A stretch of DNA of 9,413 bases from an uncultured Bacilli bacterium (GCA_944358275.1 CALVQZ010000024.1:1-9413), one strand, 5' to 3'; positions 1 through 6,198 are shown, counted from the first letter of the stretch. Notes: generated by a model from the sequence alone, not told the origin. Numbers and translations are program-made.

Positions 1-269
1 AATCATGTGATGTAGAAGCATGGAGTCCAAGGCAACAAAAATACTTTGAAGTAGGTTCTTGTTCCACTCTAGGAGATGCTCAGGCAAGAAGATTAGGCAT
101 AAGAGCAAAAGGAAGTAATGGTAATTACTTAGTAGCAACATTAAATAATACAGTAATTGCAAGTCCAAGAGGTATGATTGCAGTAATAGAAAATAATTTA
201 AATGAAGATGGTTCAATCAATATACCTAAAGCATTACAATCTTATATGGGTGGAAAAGAAAGAATATAA
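1..269 (+). CDS. serS: Serine--tRNA ligase, C-terminal end (partial)
   Basis: This is the last 88 codons of a class II seryl-tRNA synthetase, which charges tRNA-Ser with serine in the cytoplasm. The open frame starts at base 3 and the 5' part lies outside the window. Visible residues include a DVEAW.P.Q..Y.EV.SCS block followed by DAQARR, typical of the SerRS catalytic core. Then comes motif 3 (LNNTVIASPRGMIAVIEN) with its conserved arginine, and the family's usual tail EDGSINIPKALQSYMGG. It ends with TAA at 267-269, followed at once by a hairpin terminator. It converges on rnhC. Identification rests on the combination of motif 3 and the IP..L..YMGG ending, which I regard as diagnostic for bacterial SerRS. 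Confidence 0.93.
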   Translation, partial: SCDVEAWSPRQQKYFEVGSCSTLGDAQARRLGIRAKGSNGNYLVATLNNTVIASPRGMIAVIENNLNEDGSINIPKALQSYMGGKERI

Positions 270-275
270 TAAAAC

Positions 276-312
276 AAAAAGTACAAAAGAATTAAGATTC
301 ATTGTACTTTTT
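276..312. terminator. Two-way terminator between serS and rnhC
   Basis: An 11-bp perfect stem (AAAAAGTACAA at 276-286 pairing with TTGTACTTTTT at 302-312) encloses a 15-nt loop. The arms supply a U-tract on either strand, so it can end serS on the plus strand and the convergent rnhC on the minus strand. The stem has only two G-C pairs, so strength is uncertain. Confidence 0.75.
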
Positions 313-335
313 ATTTAAATGTAAATAAGGATTTT

Positions 336-1274
336 TTATTGTATTTTCTTTGTATTACTAAAGTTTAATTTAACATATTCATTTAGTTTTTCTTCACCAA
401 ATTTATCTTTGACTTTTTTTGCGACTTCATCTACATCACTACTTGCACCTAGTAATACTTTTATTCCTAATTTTTTAGTCATTTTTTTTATTTCATTTAA
501 GAATATATATCTACTTATTATTGAAGAACATGCAACAGATAGGCATTTATTTTCAGCTTTTGGAATAAAAGTTATTCCTTTTACGACATTTTTACTATCT
601 TTTAAATATTCATAATATTTTTCTTCATATACAAATTGATCGACAACTATTTTATCATATTTATAATTGTCTTTATTTAATAGAGCATATAATGCATTGT
701 TATGTATTATTGCTTTTATTTTATTCATATTCATATCTTTACTATATATATAATTATATTTTTTATTTGTTAAAATTGCAGTAACATGAGGTATTCTTTT
801 AATTAACTCCGGTGCTATTTTTAAAATTTGTTCATCTGTCAATGTTTTTGAATCTCTTACTTTTAATTCCTTTAAATAATTTATATCTTTCACGCTTACA
901 TATGAAGCAGTTACTACAATTGGTCCAAAATAATCACCTGTTCCAACCTCATCACTACCTATAGAGTTAATAAAATAATAATCGTTTTTATTATCTTTCT
1001 TTTTGTCAGGTTTCTTATCTTTTATCTTTTCTTTAGGATATTTACCAGTAAGCATTTTTTCTCTTTCTTTCCACATATTTGCATCTATATCCGCACTTAT
1101 ACCTTGAAATACTACTTTATTTGATTCATATAAAGTAATTGTAGTGTCTGCTTCTCTTGCTTGGAAAATTGCATAAGGTGGAGTTTTTTCTCTTTTTTTA
1201 TATTTAAAATATTCTATCATTTCATTTTTAGTTGCATCACTTATTTCATAGGAAAAAGTTAATTGTTTTGCCAT
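336..1274 (-). CDS. rnhC: Ribonuclease HIII
   Basis: A 312-residue RNase HIII, which cuts the RNA strand of RNA-DNA hybrids in the cytoplasm. Residues 1 to about 85 form the TBP-like substrate-binding domain special to HIII (PPYAIFQAR, then TLYESNKVVFQG). A lysine-rich linker (about 78-97) leads to the catalytic domain. There SIGSDEVGTGDYFGP carries the catalytic pair D108 and E109, RDSK lies at 140-143, VDQF gives D212, and KAENK..SVACSSIISRY lies at 239-256. The late GASSDVDEVA (276-285) matches the family GAG..VD..A segment. Length is normal for the family. The ATG start is supported by AGGTGAT five bases upstream. The gene is divergent from cvpA, as rnhC is from zapA-cvpA in Bacillus. No sign of damage. 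Confidence 0.96.
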   Translation of the reverse strand: MAKQLTFSYEISDATKNEMIEYFKYKKREKTPPYAIFQAREADTTITLYESNKVVFQGISADIDANMWKEREKMLTGKYPKEKIKDKKPDKKKDNKNDYYFINSIGSDEVGTGDYFGPIVVTASYVSVKDINYLKELKVRDSKTLTDEQILKIAPELIKRIPHVTAILTNKKYNYIYSKDMNMNKIKAIIHNNALYALLNKDNYKYDKIVVDQFVYEEKYYEYLKDSKNVVKGITFIPKAENKCLSVACSSIISRYIFLNEIKKMTKKLGIKVLLGASSDVDEVAKKVKDKFGEEKLNEYVKLNFSNTKKIQ

Positions 1275-1291
1275 TTACATCACCTAATAGT

Positions 1292-1320
1292 ATTTTATCA
1301 CAAATTTATTTATTTTTCTA
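1292..1320 (-). promoter_or_regulatory. rnhC promoter (extended -10)
   Basis: On the minus strand the -10 is TAAAAT (1292-1297), preceded by TGTGA (1298-1302), a TRTGN extended -10. A partial -35, TAGAAA (1315-1320), lies 17 bases further up. A start about 7 bases below the -10 would leave a leader of only about 12 nt holding just the ribosome site. The 15 bases at 1291-1305 recur exactly in front of def. Confidence 0.6.
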
Positions 1321-1331
1321 ATATTTTGTAA

Positions 1332-1337
1332 TATAAT
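1332..1337 (+). promoter_or_regulatory. Candidate -10 box of the cvpA-trxA operon
   Basis: A perfect TATAAT sits 23 bases before the cvpA start in the only gap where the operon promoter can lie. The best -35 at a 17-base distance is TTTATT (1309-1314), a poor match. In sequence this AT-rich a TATAAT can occur by chance, so the call leans on position. Confidence 0.4.
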
Positions 1338-1360
1338 AATAAATATAAAGGAAGTGTGAT

Positions 1361-2071
1361 ATGAATATAGTTGATTTAATAATACTTATAGCGCTTTTAT
1401 TTGGAGCATTTATGGGTTTTGTTAGAGGATTTTTTAAGCAAACTATTACATTTATTGGAACAATACTTGTAGTTATATTATCGTTTATATTAAAAAATCC
1501 ATTATCTATGGTTTTATATGAAAATTTACCATTTTTTGAAATGGGAGGGCTTACTGCATTAAATATTTTATTATATGAAATATTAGCATTTATGATTTGT
1601 CTTGCTGTTTTATCAATGGTGCTTGGGATGGTAATAAGCATATCTGGTATAGTAGAAAATTTGCTTAAAATGACAGTTATTTTAGCATTACCATCTAAAT
1701 TATTAGGTATGATTGTTGGAATAATTCAATCTGTTGTAATTATTTATGTAGTTTTATTTATCATATCTATGCCTATATTTAAAGTACCATATATAAGTGA
1801 GTCTAAATATGCAAATTTTATATTAAAAAACACCCCAATTGTTTCTAACATTACAAAAGAAGCAGTAGATGCATTTAATGAGATTAAAGAGTTTACTACT
1901 AATAAGATAGATATAAAAGATATTAGGTCTACTAATAGAAATATAGTTGAGATATTACTTAAGAATGACATAGTTACTACTGATAGTGTAGAACTTCTTG
2001 ATAAAAAAGATAAGATTGATATTGATAATGTAGATGAGTTAATTAGCAAATATAAAAAAGAGGAGGAATAA
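1361..2071 (+). CDS. cvpA: CvpA family membrane protein
   Basis: A 236-residue integral membrane protein of the CvpA (colicin V production) family. The N-terminus MNIVDLIILIALLFGAFMGF followed by VRGFFKQ is the family hallmark. Four hydrophobic segments can be seen at about 4-22, 28-45, 64-92 and 103-137. A hydrophilic, charged tail (about 140-236) follows, longer than in many relatives and ending in KKEEE. The molecular role of CvpA in Gram-positive bacteria is not established; in enterobacteria it is needed for colicin V export and envelope stress tolerance. The ATG is preceded by AAAGGAAG (1347-1354) six bases away. trxA begins one base after the stop, and the trxA ribosome site is made from the cvpA codons for the final glutamates. 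Its place beside rnhC matches Bacillus, but zapA is absent between them. Confidence 0.88.
   Translation: MNIVDLIILIALLFGAFMGFVRGFFKQTITFIGTILVVILSFILKNPLSMVLYENLPFFEMGGLTALNILLYEILAFMICLAVLSMVLGMVISISGIVENLLKMTVILALPSKLLGMIVGIIQSVVIIYVVLFIISMPIFKVPYISESKYANFILKNTPIVSNITKEAVDAFNEIKEFTTNKIDIKDIRSTNRNIVEILLKNDIVTTDSVELLDKKDKIDIDNVDELISKYKKEEE
2060..2066 (+). promoter_or_regulatory. trxA ribosome binding site inside cvpA
   Basis: GAGGAGG lies six bases before the trxA ATG and is at the same time the codons for two of the three last glutamates of CvpA. It selects ATG 2073 over the in-frame ATG at 2079, which would be 12 bases away. The arrangement suggests translational coupling of the two genes. 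Confidence 0.85.
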
Positions 2072-2072
2072 T

Positions 2073-2375
2073 ATGTTAATGAATGATTTTGATGAAAGTA
2101 AGTTTGAAGAATTGATAGAAAAAGGAGTAGTATTACTTGATTTTTTTGCTACTTGGTGTGGTCCATGTAAGATGCTTGCACCTGAACTTGAAATGCTTGC
2201 AGATAAAGATAAGGATATAGTAATATGTAAGATTGATGTAGATAAACATCCTAGTATTGCAAAAAAATATGGAATTATGTCTATTCCTACATTAGTATTA
2301 TATAAAGATGGCACTTTAGTAAAAAAATCAAGTGGATATATGCCTGTTGATGCTTTAGTTGAGTGGATAAATTAA
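2073..2375 (+). CDS. trxA: Thioredoxin
   Basis: A 100-residue cytoplasmic thioredoxin, a dithiol reductant for ribonucleotide reductase, peroxiredoxins and other proteins. The active site WCGPCK is at 28-33 with redox cysteines C29 and C32. The buried aspartate is D23 (LLDFFATW), and the cis-proline loop is SIPTLVLYKDG (70-80) with P72. The whole fold is present: a short N-terminal helix, DFFATW strand, KIDVDKHP strand, and C-terminal helix ALVEWIN. The protein is slightly shorter than typical thioredoxins (about 105), mostly at the N-terminus. It is the second gene of the cvpA operon. Thioredoxin reductase is not in the window. No unusual residues are present at the active site. Confidence 0.95.
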   Translation: MLMNDFDESKFEELIEKGVVLLDFFATWCGPCKMLAPELEMLADKDKDIVICKIDVDKHPSIAKKYGIMSIPTLVLYKDGTLVKKSSGYMPVDALVEWIN

Positions 2376-2395
2376 GATGTGTAATCATCTTTTTT
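2374..2395 (+). terminator. Weak terminator after trxA
   Basis: AAGATG (2374-2379) can pair with CATCTT (2386-2391) around a 6-nt loop, followed by a T run to 2395. The stem starts inside the trxA stop codon and has only two G-C pairs. The right arm can instead pair with 2403-2411, so readthrough into the next gene may vary. Confidence 0.5.
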
Positions 2396-2396
2396 G

Positions 2397-2425
2397 TTGA
2401 TTAAAAGATGAATTTATGATATTCT
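2397..2425 (+). promoter_or_regulatory. Promoter of the surface protein gene
   Basis: TTGATT (2397-2402), a 17-base spacer, then TATTCT (2420-2425) preceded by TATGA, a TRTGN extended -10. This is the best-formed sigma-A-type promoter in the window. Transcription would start near 2432, leaving a leader of about 17 nt. Confidence 0.65.
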
Positions 2426-2438
2426 ATTCTTAGAATAG
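2424..2438. repeat. Inverted repeat over the promoter start site
   Basis: CTATTC (2424-2429) and GAATAG (2433-2438) form a perfect 6-bp dyad around TTA. It covers the end of the -10, the likely transcription start and the first bases of the AGGAG ribosome site. That position suits a repressor operator, but the arms are short and AT-rich and could be chance. Confidence 0.35.
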
Positions 2439-2448
2439 GAGATTGGCT

Positions 2449-4032
2449 ATGAAAATATATATTAAATTATTATGTGCTTTTATTTTGATGTGTTTTACTT
2501 CTAATGTGTATGCGAGTCCTGCTAATGATTCGTTTATAGATGATAATCTATATAAATGCATAATAGATGCTTATAATTTAAATAAAGAAGAAAAAAAGGA
2601 TTATTCTTATAGTATACTTCCAGAGGAGTTAAATCAAATAACTACCCTTGACTGTTCTAATTATAAAGGAAGTATAGAAAATTTAACAGGGCTTAATAAA
2701 CTTATAAATCTTAATAGTTTAAATTTAAGCGGAAATACTTTTTTAGGTGGAAGTTTGAATATTACAGGTGATTCTGGTAAATTAAAATCAAATATAATTC
2801 TTCCTTCATCATTAACTTTAACTAATGTTACTTATTCAGTTGAAAATAGTAAGATAGTTAAAATTACTGATGGAGTTGTATATCCTTTAAGTGCGGGCTC
2901 TACTTATGTTACTATGACTGCAAAAGTATCTGGAAATGAAATAAAAGAAAAATATTTAGTATCTGTTCCCGGTGAATTTGTAAAGAAGAGTAATAATGCT
3001 AAACTAGCATCATTATATTTATCAAAGGGTGAATTTTCATTTAATAGTGATGTAAAAGCATATTCTGTTGTAGTAGATAGCAGTGTAGATAGTGTTAAGA
3101 TAAATGCTAGTGTTTTAGATAAAAAAGCTAGCTTTGTATCTGGATATGGACCAAGAGAAGTAAAATTAAATGTTGGTACTAATAATTTATTAGTTAAAGT
3201 AAAAGCGGAAGATGGTACTATAAATACTTATACTATTTCTGTTATAAGAAGTGATGGAAGTGATTTAAATAATAGACTTATAAATATTGAACTTTCTGTA
3301 GGTGAGATTGAATTTGATCCAGATATATATATTTATAATTTTACAGTTGATTCTAATGTAGATGTTATAGATGTTAAAGCAGTTGCAGAATCATCTTTAG
3401 CAAAGGTAGAAGTTAGCGATACTAAGTTAAAAGTTGGTAGTAATAAAATAACTATAACTGTAACTTCAGAATCAGGAGATCCTCAAAAATATGAGTTAAT
3501 AGTTAATAGAGAAGATTATGATTCAACTGATAATTATTTAAAAAGTCTATCAATAAAAAACTATGACATAAAATTTAATAGAGATGTATTTAGTTATGAT
3601 ATTACTATTGATAATGAAAAAACATTAGTTATAACTCCAACTTGTGAAAAAAGTGATGCAACATATACTATAGTAGGTAATGATAATTTAACTGATGGCT
3701 CTAAAATTATAATAAAAGTAAGCGACAAAGAAGGTAGCACTAGAGAGTATACTATAAATGTAAAAAAGAACTTTGTATTTGATTTATCTTTCTTATCAAA
3801 TATCGAGTTTAAGTGGATTATACTCATATTAGAGTTTATAATAATAATAATTCTTATGATAATAATTATTAAAAGAAGTAAAAAAGGTTATGGTAAACCT
3901 AAAAAAGTTAGAAAAAAAATAAAGAAGGATACATCTCAAATAAAAGTAACTTCAAATATATGTAAAGCATGTGGAACAGTTAATGATCCTAAGAGTAAAA
4001 CTTGTTATGTATGTGGTAATTTATTAAAATAA
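2449..4032 (+). CDS. Surface protein: LRR, three cadherin-like domains, TM, zinc ribbon
   Basis: A 527-residue single-pass membrane protein of unknown function. Residues 1-22 are a signal peptide ending VYA. Residues 62-96 hold about two leucine-rich turns (ITTLDCSNYKGSIENL, then LNSLNLSGN) after a DDNLYKCIIDAYN segment. Residues 112-175 resemble a bacterial Ig-like domain. Three cadherin-like beta-sandwich repeats follow at about 185-267, 276-354 and 362-440. Each begins L.SL.L or L.NI.L, continues F..D...Y...V, and ends with YTI.V or YELIV. The third is the most diverged. A membrane helix (456-474) is followed by a very basic stretch (475-493) and a CxxC-x10-CxxC zinc ribbon (C505, C508, C519, C522) predicted to be cytoplasmic. 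The start is ATG 2449, seven bases after AGGAG. A TTG six bases upstream is too close to that site. Adhesion or cell-wall sensing is only an inference. Confidence 0.85.
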   Translation: MKIYIKLLCAFILMCFTSNVYASPANDSFIDDNLYKCIIDAYNLNKEEKKDYSYSILPEELNQITTLDCSNYKGSIENLTGLNKLINLNSLNLSGNTFLGGSLNITGDSGKLKSNIILPSSLTLTNVTYSVENSKIVKITDGVVYPLSAGSTYVTMTAKVSGNEIKEKYLVSVPGEFVKKSNNAKLASLYLSKGEFSFNSDVKAYSVVVDSSVDSVKINASVLDKKASFVSGYGPREVKLNVGTNNLLVKVKAEDGTINTYTISVIRSDGSDLNNRLINIELSVGEIEFDPDIYIYNFTVDSNVDVIDVKAVAESSLAKVEVSDTKLKVGSNKITITVTSESGDPQKYELIVNREDYDSTDNYLKSLSIKNYDIKFNRDVFSYDITIDNEKTLVITPTCEKSDATYTIVGNDNLTDGSKIIIKVSDKEGSTREYTINVKKNFVFDLSFLSNIEFKWIILILEFIIIIILMIIIIKRSKKGYGKPKKVRKKIKKDTSQIKVTSNICKACGTVNDPKSKTCYVCGNLLK

Positions 4033-4055
4033 GGAACAAAATTGTTCCTTATTTT
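4026..4055. terminator. Two-way terminator between surface gene and def
   Basis: A perfect inverted repeat has 14-base arms (4026-4039 and 4042-4055) separated by AA. The core AAGGAAC/GTTCCTT gives a firm stem, and the outer A/T bases give U-tracts on both strands. It starts inside the stop region of the surface gene and ends two bases from the def stop, so it serves both convergent genes. Confidence 0.9.
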
Positions 4056-4057
4056 AA

Positions 4058-4606
4058 CTATATAGTTCTAACATTACTAATATCATCAGTAAGTTTATCT
4101 GTAAAAAGTATTCCATCTAAGTGATCTAATTCATGTTGAAATGCTATTGCAAGTTCTTCTCTTGCTCTTATTACAATTTTATTACCTTCTATATCATATC
4201 CACTTACTTTAATTCTAGCATATCTTTTAACATATCCTTCTGTTTCTCTATTAACACTCAAGCAACCTTCACCAACTTCAGCAGCAATCATCTCTTCTGA
4301 ATGACTTAATACTTTTGGATTTACGATAATATAAGTATCAAATTTTTGTTCTATATCATCTTCCTCAGTTACTTCGTGTACTATTACAAAATATCTTTTT
4401 TTAATTCCAAGTTGTATAGCAGCCATTCCCATACCAGGTCTTAAATTCCTTTCTTCTGCAATACTTTCTATTTGACTATCTCTTAAATATTCTATCATAT
4501 CATCTATTGCTTTTTTATCTTTATCACTTAATGGAAAAACAACCTCATCACTAATAAGTCTAAGTCTTTTATCTTTTTCATCTAATATATCTTTAGTTTT
4601 AAGCAT
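4058..4606 (-). CDS. def: Peptide deformylase (type 2)
   Basis: A 182-residue metalloenzyme that removes the formyl group from the N-terminal methionine of new proteins at the ribosome. All three family motifs are intact. Motif 1 is GMGMAAIQ (58-65), motif 2 is EGCLS (113-117) with metal ligand C115, and motif 3 is QHELDH (157-162) with ligands H158 and H162 and catalytic E159. The insertions between motifs and the length near 184 fit the Gram-positive type 2 class. The ATG is preceded by GGGGTGAT. The gene ends in TAG and shares a terminator with the convergent surface-protein gene. fmt, its frequent partner elsewhere, is not in the window. Confidence 0.96.
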   Translation of the reverse strand: MLKTKDILDEKDKRLRLISDEVVFPLSDKDKKAIDDMIEYLRDSQIESIAEERNLRPGMGMAAIQLGIKKRYFVIVHEVTEEDDIEQKFDTYIIVNPKVLSHSEEMIAAEVGEGCLSVNRETEGYVKRYARIKVSGYDIEGNKIVIRAREELAIAFQHELDHLDGILFTDKLTDDISNVRTI

Positions 4607-4630
4607 AACATCACCCCAACTACATACAAT

Positions 4631-4641
4631 ATTTTATCACA
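4631..4641 (-). promoter_or_regulatory. def promoter (extended -10)
   Basis: On the minus strand TGTGA (4637-4641) precedes TAAAAT (4631-4636), an extended -10. The -35 position at 17 bases (4654-4659) reads TTTCCT and falls inside the preceding terminator hairpin, so the promoter must lean on the extended -10. Bases 4630-4644 are identical to the rnhC promoter. Confidence 0.55.
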
Positions 4642-4646
4642 AATAT

Positions 4647-4674
4647 AAAAAAAAGGAAATTATTTTTCCTTTTT
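4647..4674 (-). terminator. Terminator of the YjcZ-like gene
   Basis: A 10-bp stem (4650-4659 with 4665-4674, core GGAAA/TTTCC) has a 5-nt loop, followed on the minus strand by more T residues (4649-4647). It begins one base beyond the TAG stop (4676-4678) and runs straight into the def promoter. Confidence 0.8.
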
Positions 4675-4675
4675 G

Positions 4676-4846
4676 CTAATTAGTTACAAATCTTGCACCA
4701 ATTACGATAACTAAGAGAATAAATAATACTAATACAATAGCACCCATATTATTTCCACCACACCCGCATTGAGGGCCTTGATTATATCCGCCACAACAAT
4801 TAGGGGAACCATAGCTATATCCACTGTTATATCCATAATAATACAT
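4676..4846 (-). CDS. YjcZ-like one-helix micro-protein
   Basis: A 56-residue ORF. The N-terminal half is rich in glycine, tyrosine and cysteine: MYYYGYNSGYSYG, then C17, C18, C27 and C29 around CCGGYNQGPQCGCGG. The second half is a single hydrophobic helix, GAIVLVLFILLVIVIGARF (35-53), and the protein ends VTN. This build matches the YjcZ / tiny_TM_bacill family of Bacilli, often labelled sporulation proteins, whose function is unknown. The ribosome site AAGGAGGAG (4853-4861), six bases before ATG, is the strongest in the window and suggests high output. The gene has its own promoter and terminator, so it is a separate unit and not a def leader. Whether this organism sporulates cannot be judged here. 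Family membership is by recognition only. Confidence 0.85.
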   Translation of the reverse strand: MYYYGYNSGYSYGSPNCCGGYNQGPQCGCGGNNMGAIVLVLFILLVIVIGARFVTN

Positions 4847-4871
4847 AATACACTCCTCCTTTACTATTTCT

Positions 4872-4899
4872 AGTATAATGTATTACAAACTACTGTAAA
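4872..4899 (-). promoter_or_regulatory. Promoter of the YjcZ-like gene
   Basis: On the minus strand TTTACA (4894-4899), a 16-base spacer, then TATACT (4872-4877). It looks like a sigma-A promoter. I compared it with sporulation sigma consensus boxes (for example CATAnnnTA) and found no good match. Confidence 0.5.
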
Positions 4900-4922
4900 T
4901 TGTTATATTATTAACCTAAAAT

Positions 4923-4953
4923 TTAACAAATATTTATCAAAATGTGCTATTAT
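4923..4953 (+). promoter_or_regulatory. Promoter of the SEDS-comEA-comEC unit
   Basis: TTAACA (4923-4928), then a 19-base spacer, then TATTAT (4948-4953) preceded by TGTGC, an extended -10. An overlapping TATAAT at 4951-4956 is an alternative -10. The leader would be about 15 nt and carry AGGAAGGTG (4963-4971). Confidence 0.55.
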
Positions 4954-4975
4954 AATTATAGTAGGAAGGTGCATT

Positions 4976-6148
4976 ATGATAAAAGTATTAAGAAAAATTG
5001 ATAAACCATTATTTTTTACTACAGTATTTATGTATGTATTTGGACTTATAATGATTTTTAGTGCTTCATATGTAAAAGCAATAACTGCTTCAGATAATGC
5101 ATATTACTATTTAATAAGACAATCAGTTATACTGATTATATGCTTATTCGCATTTTTATTTTTAATAAATATACCTATGCAAAAATATAAAAAACATTAT
5201 AAACTTATTATGTACTTTTCAATTGCACTTTTAGTAAGTCTTCAATTTTGGGGTATAACTGTAAATGGTTCTAAAAGCTGGTTATCATTACCATTTTTTA
5301 ACTTTCAACCTAGTGAATTTGCTAAAATAGCACTAATTATATATATGGCATATTATTATGAAAAAAATAGAAATAATAAAGATGATTATAAAATAGCATT
5401 AAAACCATTTATTTTTGTGTTTATAGTATTTGCTCTTGTTGTAATACAACCTGATTTAGGTAGTGCTATAATAATATTTTTACTTAGTTTTTCTATATTT
5501 TGTGGTGTTCCACTTTTACCTGTTGCAAAAAAGAAATCTTGGAGAATAATAATTATAAGTATTGCAATATTTTCAATAATAGCAGTAATATTATTCTTAA
5601 CTGGAAAATCTGGTCTATATGAATATCAACTTCAAAGATTAAACTTCTTAAATCCATGTCAAAGATATACAGAAGTAGGTACAGGTTATCAAGTATGTAA
5701 TTCATATATTGCAATAAATAATGGAGGCTTATTTGGTGTAGGGATAGGTAACAGCACTCAAAAATATTTATACTTACCAGAGTCTTATACTGACTTTATA
5801 TTTCCTGTAATTGTAGAAGAGTTGGGTTTAATTACTGGTATATTTATAATTTTAACATATACATATATAATATTTAGAATACTTAAAATTGCAAGAAGTT
5901 GTTATACTTTATCACATGGTCTTATATGCTATGGTGTAGCAGCATATATCTTCTGGCATTTATTTATCAATTTAGTTGGAGTTTTAGGGCTTCTTCCATT
6001 AACGGGAGTACCATTACCATTTTTAAGTTATGGAGGTAGTTATGCATTATGTTTAACTTTAGGATTAACTTTAGTACAAAGGATAAATGTAGAAACTACT
6101 ATAATGAGACAAGAAGAAAAAATAAAAAATAAAATTAGACAAATATAA
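4976..6148 (+). CDS. ftsW: SEDS peptidoglycan polymerase, FtsW/RodA family
   Basis: A 390-residue polytopic protein of the SEDS family, which polymerises lipid II into glycan strands with a partner class B PBP. It has about ten hydrophobic segments. Family signatures in order are NGSKSWLSL..F.FQPSEFAK (97-117), IQPDLGSA (157-164), GTGYQ (235-239), NNGGLFGVGIGNSTQKYLYLPE (248-269), YTDFIFPVIVEELG (271-284) with catalytic D273, and PLTGVPLPFLSYGGS (341-355). GNS-QK-LYLPE favours FtsW over RodA, though separation from RodA is not certain. Odd points are Y271 in place of the usual histidine of HTDF, and two cysteines (C228, C241) in the large extracellular loop. The ATG is supported by AGGAAGG six bases upstream. 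comEA follows after 50 bases, probably on the same transcript. Confidence 0.9.
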   Translation: MIKVLRKIDKPLFFTTVFMYVFGLIMIFSASYVKAITASDNAYYYLIRQSVILIICLFAFLFLINIPMQKYKKHYKLIMYFSIALLVSLQFWGITVNGSKSWLSLPFFNFQPSEFAKIALIIYMAYYYEKNRNNKDDYKIALKPFIFVFIVFALVVIQPDLGSAIIIFLLSFSIFCGVPLLPVAKKKSWRIIIISIAIFSIIAVILFLTGKSGLYEYQLQRLNFLNPCQRYTEVGTGYQVCNSYIAINNGGLFGVGIGNSTQKYLYLPESYTDFIFPVIVEELGLITGIFIILTYTYIIFRILKIARSCYTLSHGLICYGVAAYIFWHLFINLVGVLGLLPLTGVPLPFLSYGGSYALCLTLGLTLVQRINVETTIMRQEEKIKNKIRQI

Positions 6149-6151
6149 GGG

Positions 6152-6178
6152 AGAATAATCTCTAGATGTAGAATAATC
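6152..6178 (+). repeat. Short direct repeat in the SEDS-comEA gap
   Basis: AGAATAATC occurs at 6152-6160 and again at 6170-6178, an 18-base period, in the 50-base gap before comEA. It might be a regulator's paired site upstream of the competence genes, or chance in AT-rich DNA. It does not resemble the ComK box. Confidence 0.4.
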
Positions 6179-6182
6179 ATTT

Positions 6183-6190
6183 AGGAGGTT
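6183..6190 (+). promoter_or_regulatory. comEA ribosome binding site
   Basis: AGGAGGTT lies before ATG 6199, separated by eight bases including a run of T. It is close to the full anti-16S match and fixes the comEA start. Confidence 0.85.
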
Positions 6191-6198
6191 ATTTTTTT

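Noticed and set aside
2443..2448. TTG start two codons upstream of the surface protein ATG
   Set aside because: It lies one base after the AGGAG ribosome site, too close to be used; ATG 2449 has proper seven-base spacing and begins a normal signal peptide.
4872..4899. Sporulation sigma factor promoter for the YjcZ-like gene
   Set aside because: The boxes fit sigma-A (TTTACA / TATACT) better than sigma-E, -G or -K consensus; the family name alone is not evidence.
4902..4929. Dyads GTTA-TATTAT-TAAC and TTGTTA...TAACAA between the divergent promoters
   Set aside because: Arms of 4-6 AT-rich bases are expected often by chance in this composition; there is no further support.
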